Below, piece by piece: positions 27,775 to 37,543 of a stretch of 64,000 nucleotides of DNA. Source of the stretch: Flammeovirgaceae bacterium (GTDB taxonomy: Bacteria > Bacteroidota > Bacteroidia > Cytophagales > Cyclobacteriaceae); contig JABMNK010000052.1 in the NCBI GenBank assembly GCA_013204595.1, forward strand, positions 1-64,000, in the 5' to 3' direction. The position numbers and the translations under genes were made by a program. Numbering within the stretch: position 1 is the stretch's first letter; every line of letters starts with the position of its first letter. Under the pieces are notes generated by a model, which was not told the origin of the DNA, searched no databases, and worked only from the letters and a program-made list of their open reading frames with translations.

Positions 27775-30252
27775 ATGAGAAAAATACTACTTGGATTAAT
27801 TATCGCTACGTGTCTCTCTGGAGCGTCTGCCCAGAAAAAAGGTTCTTCCAAAAATAGTCCTTCTGCACCCACTTCCCATTCGATTGCTGCTTTTACTAAT
27901 GCAATGACACGCACCGAGGGTTATTTCAATTATTTTTATGATGATGCCAAAGACAAATTGTACTTAGAGATTGACCTTAATGGTCGTGATTTTCTTTATG
28001 TAAACTCCCTTGCTGCTGGGATTGGCTCAAATGATATTGGGCTTGATCGCGGTCAACTAGGCAATGAAAGAATTGTACGATTTGAGAAACATGGCCAAAA
28101 ATTAATGTTGATGCAACCAAATCAGGACTATCGGGCCGTTAGCCAAAATCCTGACGAAGTCAAGTCTGTTCAAGAAGCATTCGCCTCCTCTATCCTTTGG
28201 GGATTTTCTATTGTCGCTCAAAATGACACCCATTATTTAATTGACCTTTCGGATTTTCTGCTCAGAGATTCCCACCGTATTTCTAACAGGCTAGCACAGA
28301 CCAAGCAAGGTAATTATAAAATTGACCCTACCAGGTCCGCATTGCATCAGCCCAACATAATGAACTTTCCGCAAAACACTGAATTTGAAGCAACGCTCAC
28401 GTTTACCGGTGAGCCCATAGGTGCCTATATTCGCTCCGTTGCCCCTTCCGCCGACGCAGTAACCGTTCGTACCCATCATTCTTTCATTCAGCTTCCTGAC
28501 GACAAATATGTGCCTAGGGATTTTGATCCCAGAAGTGGCTTCTATAATATCTCCTTTCAAGATTATGCCACTCCCGTAGCCTCCTCTCTTGTAAAACGCT
28601 TTATTGCTAGACATCGCCTAGAAAAATTGAATCCTGAATTCGAAAAATCCGAAGTAATCGAACCCATTATCTATTATCTGGATAGAGGTGCGCCCGAACC
28701 TATTCGATCTGCCCTCATGGAAGGTGCACAATGGTGGAATCAAGCATTTGAAGCCGCTGGTTTTATAAATGCCTTCCAGGTAAAATTGCTACCCATTGGG
28801 GCGCATCCAATGGACATTCGCTACAACATGATTCAATGGGTACATAGATCTACCCGCGGTTGGTCTTATGGAAGCTCTGTCGTGGATCCCCGTACAGGTG
28901 AAATCATCAAAGGTCAAGTGAGTCTTGGCTCATTAAGAGTGCGACAGGATTTTCTAATTGCCCAGGGACTATTGAATGAATACAGCCAAAGCAATGGCCC
29001 ATTAATGGCCCTAGTCTTGGCTAGATTGCGACAATTGGCTGCTCATGAGGTTGGCCATACCCTTGGTATTATGCACAATTATGCGGCCAGCAGTAACAAC
29101 CGCGCCTCTGTCATGGATTACCCGCACCCATTGGTAAAATTAACTTCTGCCGGTGAAATCGATTTGTCGGATGCTTACGATATTAATATTGGCGAGTGGG
29201 ACATTGCAGCTATAAAATTTGGCTATACCCAATTCACAAAAGGTACCGACGAATCGTCTGCATTAAATGAAATTATTAAAACCGCTCATCGAGAGGGCCT
29301 CCTCTACATAACAGATCGAGATGCAAGAGCTGCCAATGGCGCACATCCTGTTGCCCATCTTTGGGATGGTGGCGCTTCAGCGACGAATGAACTCAATCGC
29401 ATGATGGCTGTCAGAGAAAAAGTACTACTCAATCTATCCGACAATAGTTTACCAAAAGGCGAACCCTATTCTTCATTGGAAGAAATATTGGTTCCCATGT
29501 ATCTTTTTCATCGCTATCAAATTGAGGCCGCATCAAAGGTGATCGGAGGGCTGGATTATACCTATTCCGTGAAAGGAGATGATCAATTAAAAACAGCGCT
29601 ATTGGATCCCTCCCTTCAAATAGATGCATTACAGGCACTGATCAATACACTTCAACCCAAGGCGTTAATGCTCCCCAAAAAGCTTCTCATCCAAATTCCA
29701 CCCAAAGCTCCTGGATATAATAGAGGCCGAGAATCATTTATCAGCAAAACTGGCCCTGTTTTTGACTACTATTCGGCCGTTGAAACTGCCGCCGAAATGT
29801 CTCTTACCTTTCTATTAAATGCAGAAAGGGCCAATCGATTGGTCATGTACAACGATTTAGATGCCAATCAACCGGGCTTAAGTAAAGTGCTCAACCTCCT
29901 ATTAGCGCAAACATGGAAAAAACCAAATAATAATCCAGAAGAACGTGCGATTCAGCGAATAGTAGAATGGCAAGTAGTGGAGAAACTGATGCACTTGAGA
30001 GTAAATACAAATGCTCAAACGGATGTTCAATCCATAACTGAAGCAACCCTAAACGACCTTTCTGCATACTGCAAACTGACAAAGGCCTCCAATTCAGAAG
30101 ATGCTGCCCACTATGCCAGAATAAGTTCAACTATTGATGCTTGGCTAGAAGCGCCTGGCGAGATTACCTTCCCCAATCCACTTAAAGCACCCGATGGGTC
30201 CCCCATTGGACAGGATGAAGATTTCTTGAATTATTGTGGCGCAGCATACTGA
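27775..30252 (+). CDS. Secreted met-zincin metalloprotease (DUF5117/DUF4953 type)
   Basis: 825 residues from ATG 27775, which starts a signal peptide (LLGLIIATCLSGASAQ); the longer frame from 27709 lacks one. The zinc motif HEVGHTLGIMH (H424, E425, H428, H434) is the extended metzincin HExxHxxGxxH, and VMDYPHP supplies a Met-turn. The DUF5117-like N-terminal region includes LYLEIDLNGRDFLYV and RGQLGNERIVRFE; SVVDPRTGEIIKGQVSLGS precedes the catalytic helix. It is probably periplasmic or surface-located. Such proteins are abundant in Bacteroidota, substrates unknown. It is single on the plus strand and convergent with wzi. Confidence 0.92.
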   Translation: MRKILLGLIIATCLSGASAQKKGSSKNSPSAPTSHSIAAFTNAMTRTEGYFNYFYDDAKDKLYLEIDLNGRDFLYVNSLAAGIGSNDIGLDRGQLGNERIVRFEKHGQKLMLMQPNQDYRAVSQNPDEVKSVQEAFASSILWGFSIVAQNDTHYLIDLSDFLLRDSHRISNRLAQTKQGNYKIDPTRSALHQPNIMNFPQNTEFEATLTFTGEPIGAYIRSVAPSADAVTVRTHHSFIQLPDDKYVPRDFDPRSGFYNISFQDYATPVASSLVKRFIARHRLEKLNPEFEKSEVIEPIIYYLDRGAPEPIRSALMEGAQWWNQAFEAAGFINAFQVKLLPIGAHPMDIRYNMIQWVHRSTRGWSYGSSVVDPRTGEIIKGQVSLGSLRVRQDFLIAQGLLNEYSQSNGPLMALVLARLRQLAAHEVGHTLGIMHNYAASSNNRASVMDYPHPLVKLTSAGEIDLSDAYDINIGEWDIAAIKFGYTQFTKGTDESSALNEIIKTAHREGLLYITDRDARAANGAHPVAHLWDGGASATNELNRMMAVREKVLLNLSDNSLPKGEPYSSLEEILVPMYLFHRYQIEAASKVIGGLDYTYSVKGDDQLKTALLDPSLQIDALQALINTLQPKALMLPKKLLIQIPPKAPGYNRGRESFISKTGPVFDYYSAVETAAEMSLTFLLNAERANRLVMYNDLDANQPGLSKVLNLLLAQTWKKPNNNPEERAIQRIVEWQVVEKLMHLRVNTNAQTDVQSITEATLNDLSAYCKLTKASNSEDAAHYARISSTIDAWLEAPGEITFPNPLKAPDGSPIGQDEDFLNYCGAAY

Positions 30253-30336
30253 TCTATGTTTCTTGTTTTGGACAAATCGGAATGATACTTGTCTTTTTAT
30301 GAAAGGAAATAAGAGGTGAAGAGTCCCTTAAGCGCA

Positions 30337-31941
30337 TCACAGGAAATATTTAAACTGAATATTTAACGACAAATTATATTTTCTGTCATCCCACACATAA
30401 TATCGATTCGCAAAAAAACTATTGATCATTTTTGCTCCTATGGCCCAATTTTCATATTCTCTTTGATACTTAAAACCTAGATTAAATTCGTTTTGATGTC
30501 TCAAGTAAAGAGGGCGCTGACTCCACCCTAGGTCCATTTCTGAATAATAATCATCGTCAAATCTTATCACCTGGAAGTCTATCCCATACAGTCTCTTTTG
30601 GTCATATACACTCATCCCTATGAATTGACTCATCGATCCTCCTCCAATTCCTGCCCCCAATAGTTGTCCCTGATGCGTATATCCTTGATCTATAATTATG
30701 TGCTGATAGTAGACTGGACTGGCACGATAACGCCAACTTTGACTCCTTACAAGATTGGAATGTTCCAACATAAACAAAAAGTATTTCTTTCGCGCTAAAT
30801 CAAAAACCTTTTCAAGACCTATGGTGTAGGCTCGACTATGCTCGGGTTCCATGGTCAGTGACCACCACCCACCACTAAAATCATTACGCGCCCACTCCAA
30901 GTAGACTCTCAAATCGACTTCTTGAAATTTCCAGTCAAGAAACACTGAGGACAATTGATCAAATGTATCCCTTGTTTGAACAGAATCGACCATTATGCCA
31001 TTATCAAAAATCCAAAACCATGCCGCCAAATCGACTGGCGTAAAATATTGCTCTTGTTTGTATAAAACTTTGTTGAATCCCAAAACAAGATTTGATAAAA
31101 ATGGCAAACTATAGCCAATTGACATCCCTGTAAAAAAGCGCTTGTCATTCTCTGGAAAACTATCAAAATAGTTAGATTCCGAAAGCCGACCTAAAAGAAT
31201 TTTTGTGTCAATTGTACCTAAATCTATGTCCTTGAAATACATTTTTATCGGTCGTGACGTACCAATGTCCAAACTAGGAAATCCACCCGCATTTCTACTT
31301 AAAATTATTGGGTTCAATATTGATGGTCCCCATTTGAAATTTTGTGTGCCAACTCCGACCGTCCATAGTCGATCTTGATACCGAATTTCGGATTGTCCTG
31401 GATGAAAATTTACGAACGCATTATCCCCGTATCGTTGAACCCAATCGACCCGATAAGAAACGGCAAATTTGTTTGCAAATTGATACGAAAACGGACTTAC
31501 ATCATCCTTTATTTGCGTTGCAAGTTCAAAAGGTAGGTTTTGGGAGTAAAAAATATTTGGAACAAACATAACTGAAAGTCTATTTTTTTTCCATCTCAGG
31601 CCAAAGTTAACTTCTTGGGTTATTCCTTTTCCCTTCCAAACCGGACCATCGTTAAATCCTCTAGCATAGGAGGAATTGATATGTGTTTTGGCCCCCGGGT
31701 TCAAAATAGTAAGTCCTTCCTTAAATTGATCCCCTTTGGATCGGTGGTCCCATAAAGACCAAGTCAAAGAATCTACGAAGGGGTCAATGGTTGGCCAGTA
31801 ACCCAAATGAGTAACCTGCTCATTTTTGAGCGCTAACAACCGAAAGTATTCGTTATCTAGGTCACCAGGCACATCTATTTGCGCACTGCTAAAATGAATA
31901 TTAATCCATAAAAGTAAAAATATTAAAATGAGCTTCTTCAT
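30337..31941 (-). CDS. Wzi-like capsule assembly outer-membrane protein
   Basis: 534 residues with a signal peptide (LILIFLLLWINIHFSSAQ). The mature part is a large beta-barrel dominated by alternating aromatic strands. FKWGPSILNPIILSRNAGGFP and EHSRAYTIGLEKVF match the Caps_assemb_Wzi family of Bacteroidota. Wzi proteins hold or assemble capsular polysaccharide on the outer surface; no capsule genes are near, so a more general outer-membrane role is possible. An 18-bp tandem duplication lies right at the start codon. Confidence 0.8.
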   Translation of the reverse strand: MKKLILIFLLLWINIHFSSAQIDVPGDLDNEYFRLLALKNEQVTHLGYWPTIDPFVDSLTWSLWDHRSKGDQFKEGLTILNPGAKTHINSSYARGFNDGPVWKGKGITQEVNFGLRWKKNRLSVMFVPNIFYSQNLPFELATQIKDDVSPFSYQFANKFAVSYRVDWVQRYGDNAFVNFHPGQSEIRYQDRLWTVGVGTQNFKWGPSILNPIILSRNAGGFPSLDIGTSRPIKMYFKDIDLGTIDTKILLGRLSESNYFDSFPENDKRFFTGMSIGYSLPFLSNLVLGFNKVLYKQEQYFTPVDLAAWFWIFDNGIMVDSVQTRDTFDQLSSVFLDWKFQEVDLRVYLEWARNDFSGGWWSLTMEPEHSRAYTIGLEKVFDLARKKYFLFMLEHSNLVRSQSWRYRASPVYYQHIIIDQGYTHQGQLLGAGIGGGSMSQFIGMSVYDQKRLYGIDFQVIRFDDDYYSEMDLGWSQRPLYLRHQNEFNLGFKYQREYENWAIGAKMINSFFANRYYVWDDRKYNLSLNIQFKYFL

Positions 31942-31957
31942 TAAAATGAGCTTCTCG
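31922..31957. repeat. 18-bp imperfect tandem duplication at the wzi-like start codon
   Basis: Two adjacent copies, 31922-31939 and 31940-31957, identical at 16 of 18 positions. The first contains the ATG (minus strand) and first codons of the Wzi-like gene; the second is in its leader. On the RNA this places a copy of the first coding bases immediately before the start codon. Confidence 0.8.
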
Positions 31958-32345
31958 ATTGACTAAAGAATGATTAAACCATTAAATTTTAAACGCGTAC
32001 CAAACCCATTAATTTTCCTCGAAGAGATGAAAACAAAAGCAGCTTTTCTTTAGTCCTTCATTCAAAAACAAAATAGACTATGCTGATATCCGCCTATTAA
32101 CTTCATTTCATGTCATTTAAACAAAGGTAGCTTGTTACCTACTTATCTCACATAAAACATCAAGGTTGCCTTTAACGCCCTATATCATACAAAATTGCTT
32201 TCCTAAGGCTTCATTAACTAATATTTTGGCTACAAAAATGTCTAGCTTGTCCCGAAGCTGTTAATTCTCCTGTCCTTTTCCTGTCGTTAAAGATGGCCTT
32301 AGCGTACCATTTTGTCCTTTTCTTATTATTAATTATTGCCTCATT
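31958..32345. other. Intergenic region
   Basis: About 390 bp between two minus-strand genes. A short plus-strand frame beginning at 32293 is mainly antisense to the DUF4301 3' end. No terminator or operator could be assigned. Confidence 0.4.
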
Positions 32346-33839
32346 TTATACGTGCTCAGGCAACAAAAGGTCATTAATCGATTTTACTGGATTGAACGTG
32401 ATTAATGGAACCTCTACAAAAATAGTATTCCAAGAAGCCATGGCCCCATTCCAAAGTCCAGGAAGCTCTAACGCCTTGAGAGGTTTCCCGTCTTTGGATT
32501 TTTGAGTGATGAATCCCGTACTCGGGTCTCGATATTTGATTAAATCAAATTTTATTCCTTGAAAGTTTCTTACCCCACAGACAATATCCACTGGATTAAA
32601 ATGAGTGGCTACCTCAAAAATTTGTTTTTGGTCCTTCTGCTCAAAATTAACTTGGGCCGTTTCCACAATTTGTAGGGTTCGAGCTTCCTTATTTTGTACC
32701 CAAAACGGACCTCCCCCAGGGTTTCCTTCACTCTTGACCATCCCACAAACCCTCATAGGTCGGTTCAATACTTCAAATAATTGCTTCCGATCTAAGGGCG
32801 CGTCAGATACATATCCTAAATGATCCCTAACCCAGCCATTTATTTCGATGACCTGCTGGTCCGTAGGCGCTTGTTCTAGGATGTTCAGCAAATCAAATGC
32901 TACCGATTGAAACGAGAGTAGCGTTCCCGCCAATAATTTCTTATATCTAATCGTTTCAAATTTTAATCTATCTGGAACAACATTGTCAATGTTTTTTATA
33001 AAGATTAAGTCAGCCTCAATCCCATTAAGATTTTCAAGCAACGCACCATGACCTGCTGGTCTAAAAAGTAAGGCGCCTTGTTGATTTCTAACGGGATTAT
33101 TTTCCAGATCAACGGCTATGGTGTCCGTGGCTTTTTGTTGCTGGCTATAGTTTATGACTATCTTGACACCATACTTAGTCTGGTATGTATCCTTAATGAT
33201 CGCCACGTGTTCCTCAAATTTTTCTTGATGTTCTTGAGATACCGTAAAATGCAAGTATACCTCTCCTGCGCCACTCGATGCATAAGCACAAGCCTCCACA
33301 ATATGCTCTTCAGTCGCAGTGCGTAGGATCCCATCCTCTCGATGGAATTTTATAAGTCCCTTGGGCAGCTGCCCATAATTCAATCCCTGCGCTGTTAACA
33401 AACAGTTCAATATATGAAACGGGTCATCGACTGACAATCCCTTATTAATAAGTAGCTGCTCCAGCTCTTCATAAAAGGCAAAATCCTTTAACTGCTTAAA
33501 AAAAGTTTGAACCGCTTTATTTTGAACCGCTAAGGACGACAAACCTAATCCTTCCGTCGTCGTCCCTAAACATTCAAAAAGTGCCTGAAACATCCTCGTT
33601 GCTGCGCCCGAGGCTGGAACAAATTTGACTACTTTTTTAACGGCTAAAGATGATTCATATAGCCTTATAAGTTTCGTTAATTCCGCCTGATCAAATGTTA
33701 AAATCCCCTGATTGAGTAACGCCGGTTTTATTAATTTTACCGAGGGGAATCCCTCTTGGAAATCCCGCAATTGTTCCTGAACGGAAATCTCACTCATGCC
33801 TAAGGCTTCTATTTGCTTTTTATCTGATTGAATGAGCAT
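32346..33839 (-). CDS. DUF4301 family protein
   Basis: 497 residues from ATG 33839 (MLIQSDKKQIEALG); a longer frame from 33869 starts in non-family sequence. KFVPASGAATRMF (about 70-82) and RPAGHGALLENLNGIEADLIFIKNIDNV (about 290) are the conserved DUF4301 blocks and look like a nucleotidyltransferase-type (sugar-nucleotide) fold: SGAATRM resembles a phosphate loop and GHGALLENL a UDP-sugar pyrophosphorylase-like segment. No biochemical function is known for certain. It is divergent from mfd across 231 bp and has no operon partner. Confidence 0.88.
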   Translation of the reverse strand: MLIQSDKKQIEALGMSEISVQEQLRDFQEGFPSVKLIKPALLNQGILTFDQAELTKLIRLYESSLAVKKVVKFVPASGAATRMFQALFECLGTTTEGLGLSSLAVQNKAVQTFFKQLKDFAFYEELEQLLINKGLSVDDPFHILNCLLTAQGLNYGQLPKGLIKFHREDGILRTATEEHIVEACAYASSGAGEVYLHFTVSQEHQEKFEEHVAIIKDTYQTKYGVKIVINYSQQQKATDTIAVDLENNPVRNQQGALLFRPAGHGALLENLNGIEADLIFIKNIDNVVPDRLKFETIRYKKLLAGTLLSFQSVAFDLLNILEQAPTDQQVIEINGWVRDHLGYVSDAPLDRKQLFEVLNRPMRVCGMVKSEGNPGGGPFWVQNKEARTLQIVETAQVNFEQKDQKQIFEVATHFNPVDIVCGVRNFQGIKFDLIKYRDPSTGFITQKSKDGKPLKALELPGLWNGAMASWNTIFVEVPLITFNPVKSINDLLLPEHV

Positions 33840-34070
33840 TTTAAAATTATTAGTTCTTGCGATAATCAAAACAACAATCTAAAAATATCCATTCTTATTT
33901 AAGAATCCCTGCTTTAGCCAAAAAATACGCAACTGTTTTATTAATTATAGAAAATAGCCCTGATTTATTCCCTTTTTTCATTGAAAACAGTAAAAATCGG
34001 CTCATTTTGAAAAAGGTTTCCTTTTTGGACATGGAAAGTTTTAATTTTGCCCTCCCATTTAAACTTCTTC

Positions 34071-37000
34071 ATGGTACCAGACGACGTTGTCTCTCTTTTT
34101 GAAAATGATACTGCACTCAATTTGCTTTTGGCATCCATTGACCAGAATCCTGTTAAAATCAAATTAAAAGGATTGTCTGGAAGCGCCGATGCGATCAACC
34201 TACTCGCCGTTTCAAAAAAAACCAATAGACCCATTTTGGTCATTCTTCATGACAAAGAAGAAGCCAACTTATTAATCAATGATCTATTCAATTTGAACTA
34301 CAAAGGTTCTTACTCCCTTTTTCCTACCTCATACAAAACCCCATATCAATTTGATTTAATTGACAACGCTAATATCCTGCAGCGATCGGAAACATTAAAT
34401 CACATCATGAATACAAAAAATCACATCGTACTCACTTATCCTGAGGCCCTTGTGGAAAAGGTACTTAATAAAAGATCACTTATTCAAAATACCTTCAAGG
34501 CAAGTGTTGGAGAAAGTGTTGATGTCGAATTCCTTTCGGAATTATTTATCACCTACGGGTTTGAGGGAACAGACTTTGTTTATGAGCCTGGTCAATTTGC
34601 GGTAAGGGGAGGGATTGTGGACGTCTACTCCTATAGTTCAGCGTTTCCCTATCGGCTCGAATTATTTGGAAATGAAATCGAAAGTATTCGGCAATTTGAT
34701 CCGGAATCTCAATTATCCAGAGAGCGGGTGAAGGAGGCAATGATCATGCCCAATACCCAAACAAGACTGTTAAAGGAAGAACGTATTTCATTGTTGAATT
34801 ATTTACCTGTAAATGCTCTTATTTGGATAAAGGACCTCCGAGAAACAGAAGATATAATTGCGCGGGGTTTTGAAAAAGCGACGCATTCGTTTGAAGAAAT
34901 ATTAAAGATCAGCAATGAAACCAAGGTCATAGATAGCCCTGAACTATTATTTGAAACCCCCGATACGTTCACTGCATCAATAAAGAACCGAACGGTTATT
35001 GAATTTGGCAAGCGTTCGTTTTTAAAGACGTCCATTGAAATTGACTTTGCCACTAAACCACAACCTAGTTTTAATAAAAATTTTGAACTCCTTGCCGAAA
35101 GTTTAGGTCAGCTTCAACATGAAGATTTCAAGATTTTGATCTTTTCGGATTCGGACAAACAACTCGAACGCTTGGTGACCATTTTTGAAGAGCTCAATGT
35201 GGGCCTACATTTTATTGGTATAGTTGCAGGCCTACAGGCCGGATTCATCTCTGAAAACTTAAAAATTGCCTGTTTCACAGACCATCAAATTTTTGACCGT
35301 ATTCACCGTACGAATCAAAAACCCAAATTCAATAAAAAGAAAGCACTTTCATTAAAAGAGCTAAAATCATTACATACAGGTGATTATGTGGTTCATATAG
35401 ACCATGGTATTGCGCGCTTCGCGGGATTAGATAAAATCTCTAGAAACGGCAACCAACAGGAAGTCATCAGATTGGTCTATCGAGATGATGACTTACTTTA
35501 TGTAAGCATCCATGCGTTGCACAAAATCTCAAAATATGCGGGACAAGAAGGAACACCTCCTCTTACCAACAAATTGGGCTCAAAAGAATGGGAGAGTAAA
35601 AAAAGTAAAGTAAAAAGTAAAGTAAAAGATATCGCCAAAGAACTCATCACACTTTACGCAAAACGCAAAACCGCTCCCGGTTTTGCCTTTCCGAAGGATA
35701 CTTTCTTGCAAGCCGAATTGGAATCGAGTTTTATGTACGAAGACACCCCTGACCAAAGCCTGGCTACTGCCGATATCAAACTAGATATGGAGCGGTCGCA
35801 TCCGATGGATCGACTGATTTGTGGTGATGTAGGTTTTGGTAAAACCGAAATAGCCATTCGAGCCGCCTTTAAAGCCGTTAATGCGGGCAAACAAGTTGCC
35901 GTATTGGTTCCCACAACTATTTTGGCACTTCAACATTATCAAACTTTTTCCAAAAGACTAGAAGATTTTCCAATTACTATCGAATTCATCAATAGATTCA
36001 AAAGCACTAAAGACATAACGCTGATTAAAAAGAAGGTAACCGCAGGGCACATCGACATCTTGATAGGTACCCATCGTATTGTCAATAAAGACATCGTTTT
36101 CAAAGACCTCGGTCTCATGGTAATCGATGAAGAACAAAAGTTTGGGGTAAAAATAAAAGAGCAATTGAAAGCCCTTCGTATTAATGTAGACGCCATGACC
36201 TTAACGGCTACCCCTATACCGAGAACCCTTCATTTTTCCTTGATGGGCGCACGGGATTTGTCCATCATCTCAACGCCCCCCCCCAATCGAGTTCCAGTGA
36301 CCACCGAAGTTTGCGAATTTAGCGAAGAGCTTATTCGAGATGCGGTGAGTCATGAGTTGCGACGCAAGGGTCAAGTGTTTTTTGTGCATAATAGAGTCGG
36401 AGATATTGAAAAAATGGCCAATATCATCTATAAACTTGTCCCGGACGCTAAAATAGGCATTGCGCATGGTCAGATGGATGGCAATAAATTGGAAAAAGTA
36501 ATGGTTCAATTCATCAATGGAGATTTTGACGTCCTAGTTTCAACGAATATCATTGAATCGGGATTAGATATCCCAAACGCCAATACCATAATTATTAACA
36601 GGGCAAACATGTTTGGCCTTTCGGACTTACACCAAATGAGAGGTCGGGTCGGTAGATCTAATACCAAAGCCTACTGTTACCTGCTCACGGCGCCTCATGC
36701 GACGATTTCTGCGGATGCCAGAAAACGATTGATCACTTTAGAGGAGTTCTCGGATCTAGGTGACGGCTTCAAAGTAGCCATGCACGATTTAGATATTCGC
36801 GGCGCTGGCAATTTATTGGGAAGTGAGCAAAGTGGTTTCATCAACGATTTGGGCTTTGAGATGTATCATAAAATATTGGATGAAACCGTTTTAGAACTGA
36901 AAGAAACCGAATTCAGTGAGCTCTTCAAAGATGAATTAATTAATAAAACGACTATTGAGAATTTCGCAAAAGAATGTGTGTTAGAAACCGATCTTGAAAT

Positions 37001-37415
37001 ACTCATCCCTCAAGAATACGTGAGCAATACTTCCGAAAGGCTTCAATTGTACAATGATCTTGATACTATTGATTCTGAAGACGGTCTCGCTCAGCTCGAA
37101 AAAAACATCTTAGATAAATTTGGCAAAATACCCGCTCCGGTTCATGAATTGTTTAAATCTGTTAAATTGAGATGGATGGGCCTCACATTTGGTGTTGATA
37201 AAATAATTCTGAAAAACAACGCCCTTAAACTGAATATCGAAAACGACAAAAAGGATAGTTATTTTCAATCAAAGGCATTCAAGGCTATGATTTCATTTGC
37301 TCAATCGCAACCTTCCCGTTGTAAAATCAAAGAGCACAACAATAAATTGATGATTTCAATTGACAAAATTGCAGGTATAGACGCTGCTCTTAACATTTTC
37401 TCCCTTCTTAATTAA
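34071..37415 (+). CDS. mfd: Transcription-repair coupling factor Mfd
   Basis: 1114 residues from ATG 34071; a TTG at 34047 would add eight residues. Mfd removes RNA polymerase stalled at DNA lesions and recruits UvrA. Domains in order: UvrB-like N-terminal module (1-350, with YEPGQFAVRGGIVDVYS), the CarD-like RNA polymerase-interacting domain (about 430-520, with HTGDYVVHIDHGIARFAGL), the SF2 translocase (Walker A GDVGFGKTE, K591; DEEQ from D686; TATPIPRTL), helicase half two (STNIIESGLDIPNANTIII, MRGRVGRS) and the TRCF C-terminal domain. Full length. A run of nine C (36276-36284) lies in the PPP codons after the helicase motif III region. Confidence 0.98.
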   Translation: MVPDDVVSLFENDTALNLLLASIDQNPVKIKLKGLSGSADAINLLAVSKKTNRPILVILHDKEEANLLINDLFNLNYKGSYSLFPTSYKTPYQFDLIDNANILQRSETLNHIMNTKNHIVLTYPEALVEKVLNKRSLIQNTFKASVGESVDVEFLSELFITYGFEGTDFVYEPGQFAVRGGIVDVYSYSSAFPYRLELFGNEIESIRQFDPESQLSRERVKEAMIMPNTQTRLLKEERISLLNYLPVNALIWIKDLRETEDIIARGFEKATHSFEEILKISNETKVIDSPELLFETPDTFTASIKNRTVIEFGKRSFLKTSIEIDFATKPQPSFNKNFELLAESLGQLQHEDFKILIFSDSDKQLERLVTIFEELNVGLHFIGIVAGLQAGFISENLKIACFTDHQIFDRIHRTNQKPKFNKKKALSLKELKSLHTGDYVVHIDHGIARFAGLDKISRNGNQQEVIRLVYRDDDLLYVSIHALHKISKYAGQEGTPPLTNKLGSKEWESKKSKVKSKVKDIAKELITLYAKRKTAPGFAFPKDTFLQAELESSFMYEDTPDQSLATADIKLDMERSHPMDRLICGDVGFGKTEIAIRAAFKAVNAGKQVAVLVPTTILALQHYQTFSKRLEDFPITIEFINRFKSTKDITLIKKKVTAGHIDILIGTHRIVNKDIVFKDLGLMVIDEEQKFGVKIKEQLKALRINVDAMTLTATPIPRTLHFSLMGARDLSIISTPPPNRVPVTTEVCEFSEELIRDAVSHELRRKGQVFFVHNRVGDIEKMANIIYKLVPDAKIGIAHGQMDGNKLEKVMVQFINGDFDVLVSTNIIESGLDIPNANTIIINRANMFGLSDLHQMRGRVGRSNTKAYCYLLTAPHATISADARKRLITLEEFSDLGDGFKVAMHDLDIRGAGNLLGSEQSGFINDLGFEMYHKILDETVLELKETEFSELFKDELINKTTIENFAKECVLETDLEILIPQEYVSNTSERLQLYNDLDTIDSEDGLAQLEKNILDKFGKIPAPVHELFKSVKLRWMGLTFGVDKIILKNNALKLNIENDKKDSYFQSKAFKAMISFAQSQPSRCKIKEHNNKLMISIDKIAGIDAALNIFSLLN

Positions 37416-37543
37416 AATATTTATCTTACCTTAGTAATGGTGTTTTTAATCCTTTTATTTAATTTGGATCGATATTTTTAACACGACAAAGTAATTTTTA
37501 ATTAATTTAGCCCCTTAAGCCATCATCTAGAGTTATTCATTTT

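Noticed and set aside
35596..35630. AAAGTAAAGT-like repeats in mfd
   Set aside because: They encode a Lys/Ser/Val-rich linker (KKSKVKSKVKDI) seen in the normal Mfd linker before the translocase; not a functional repeat.
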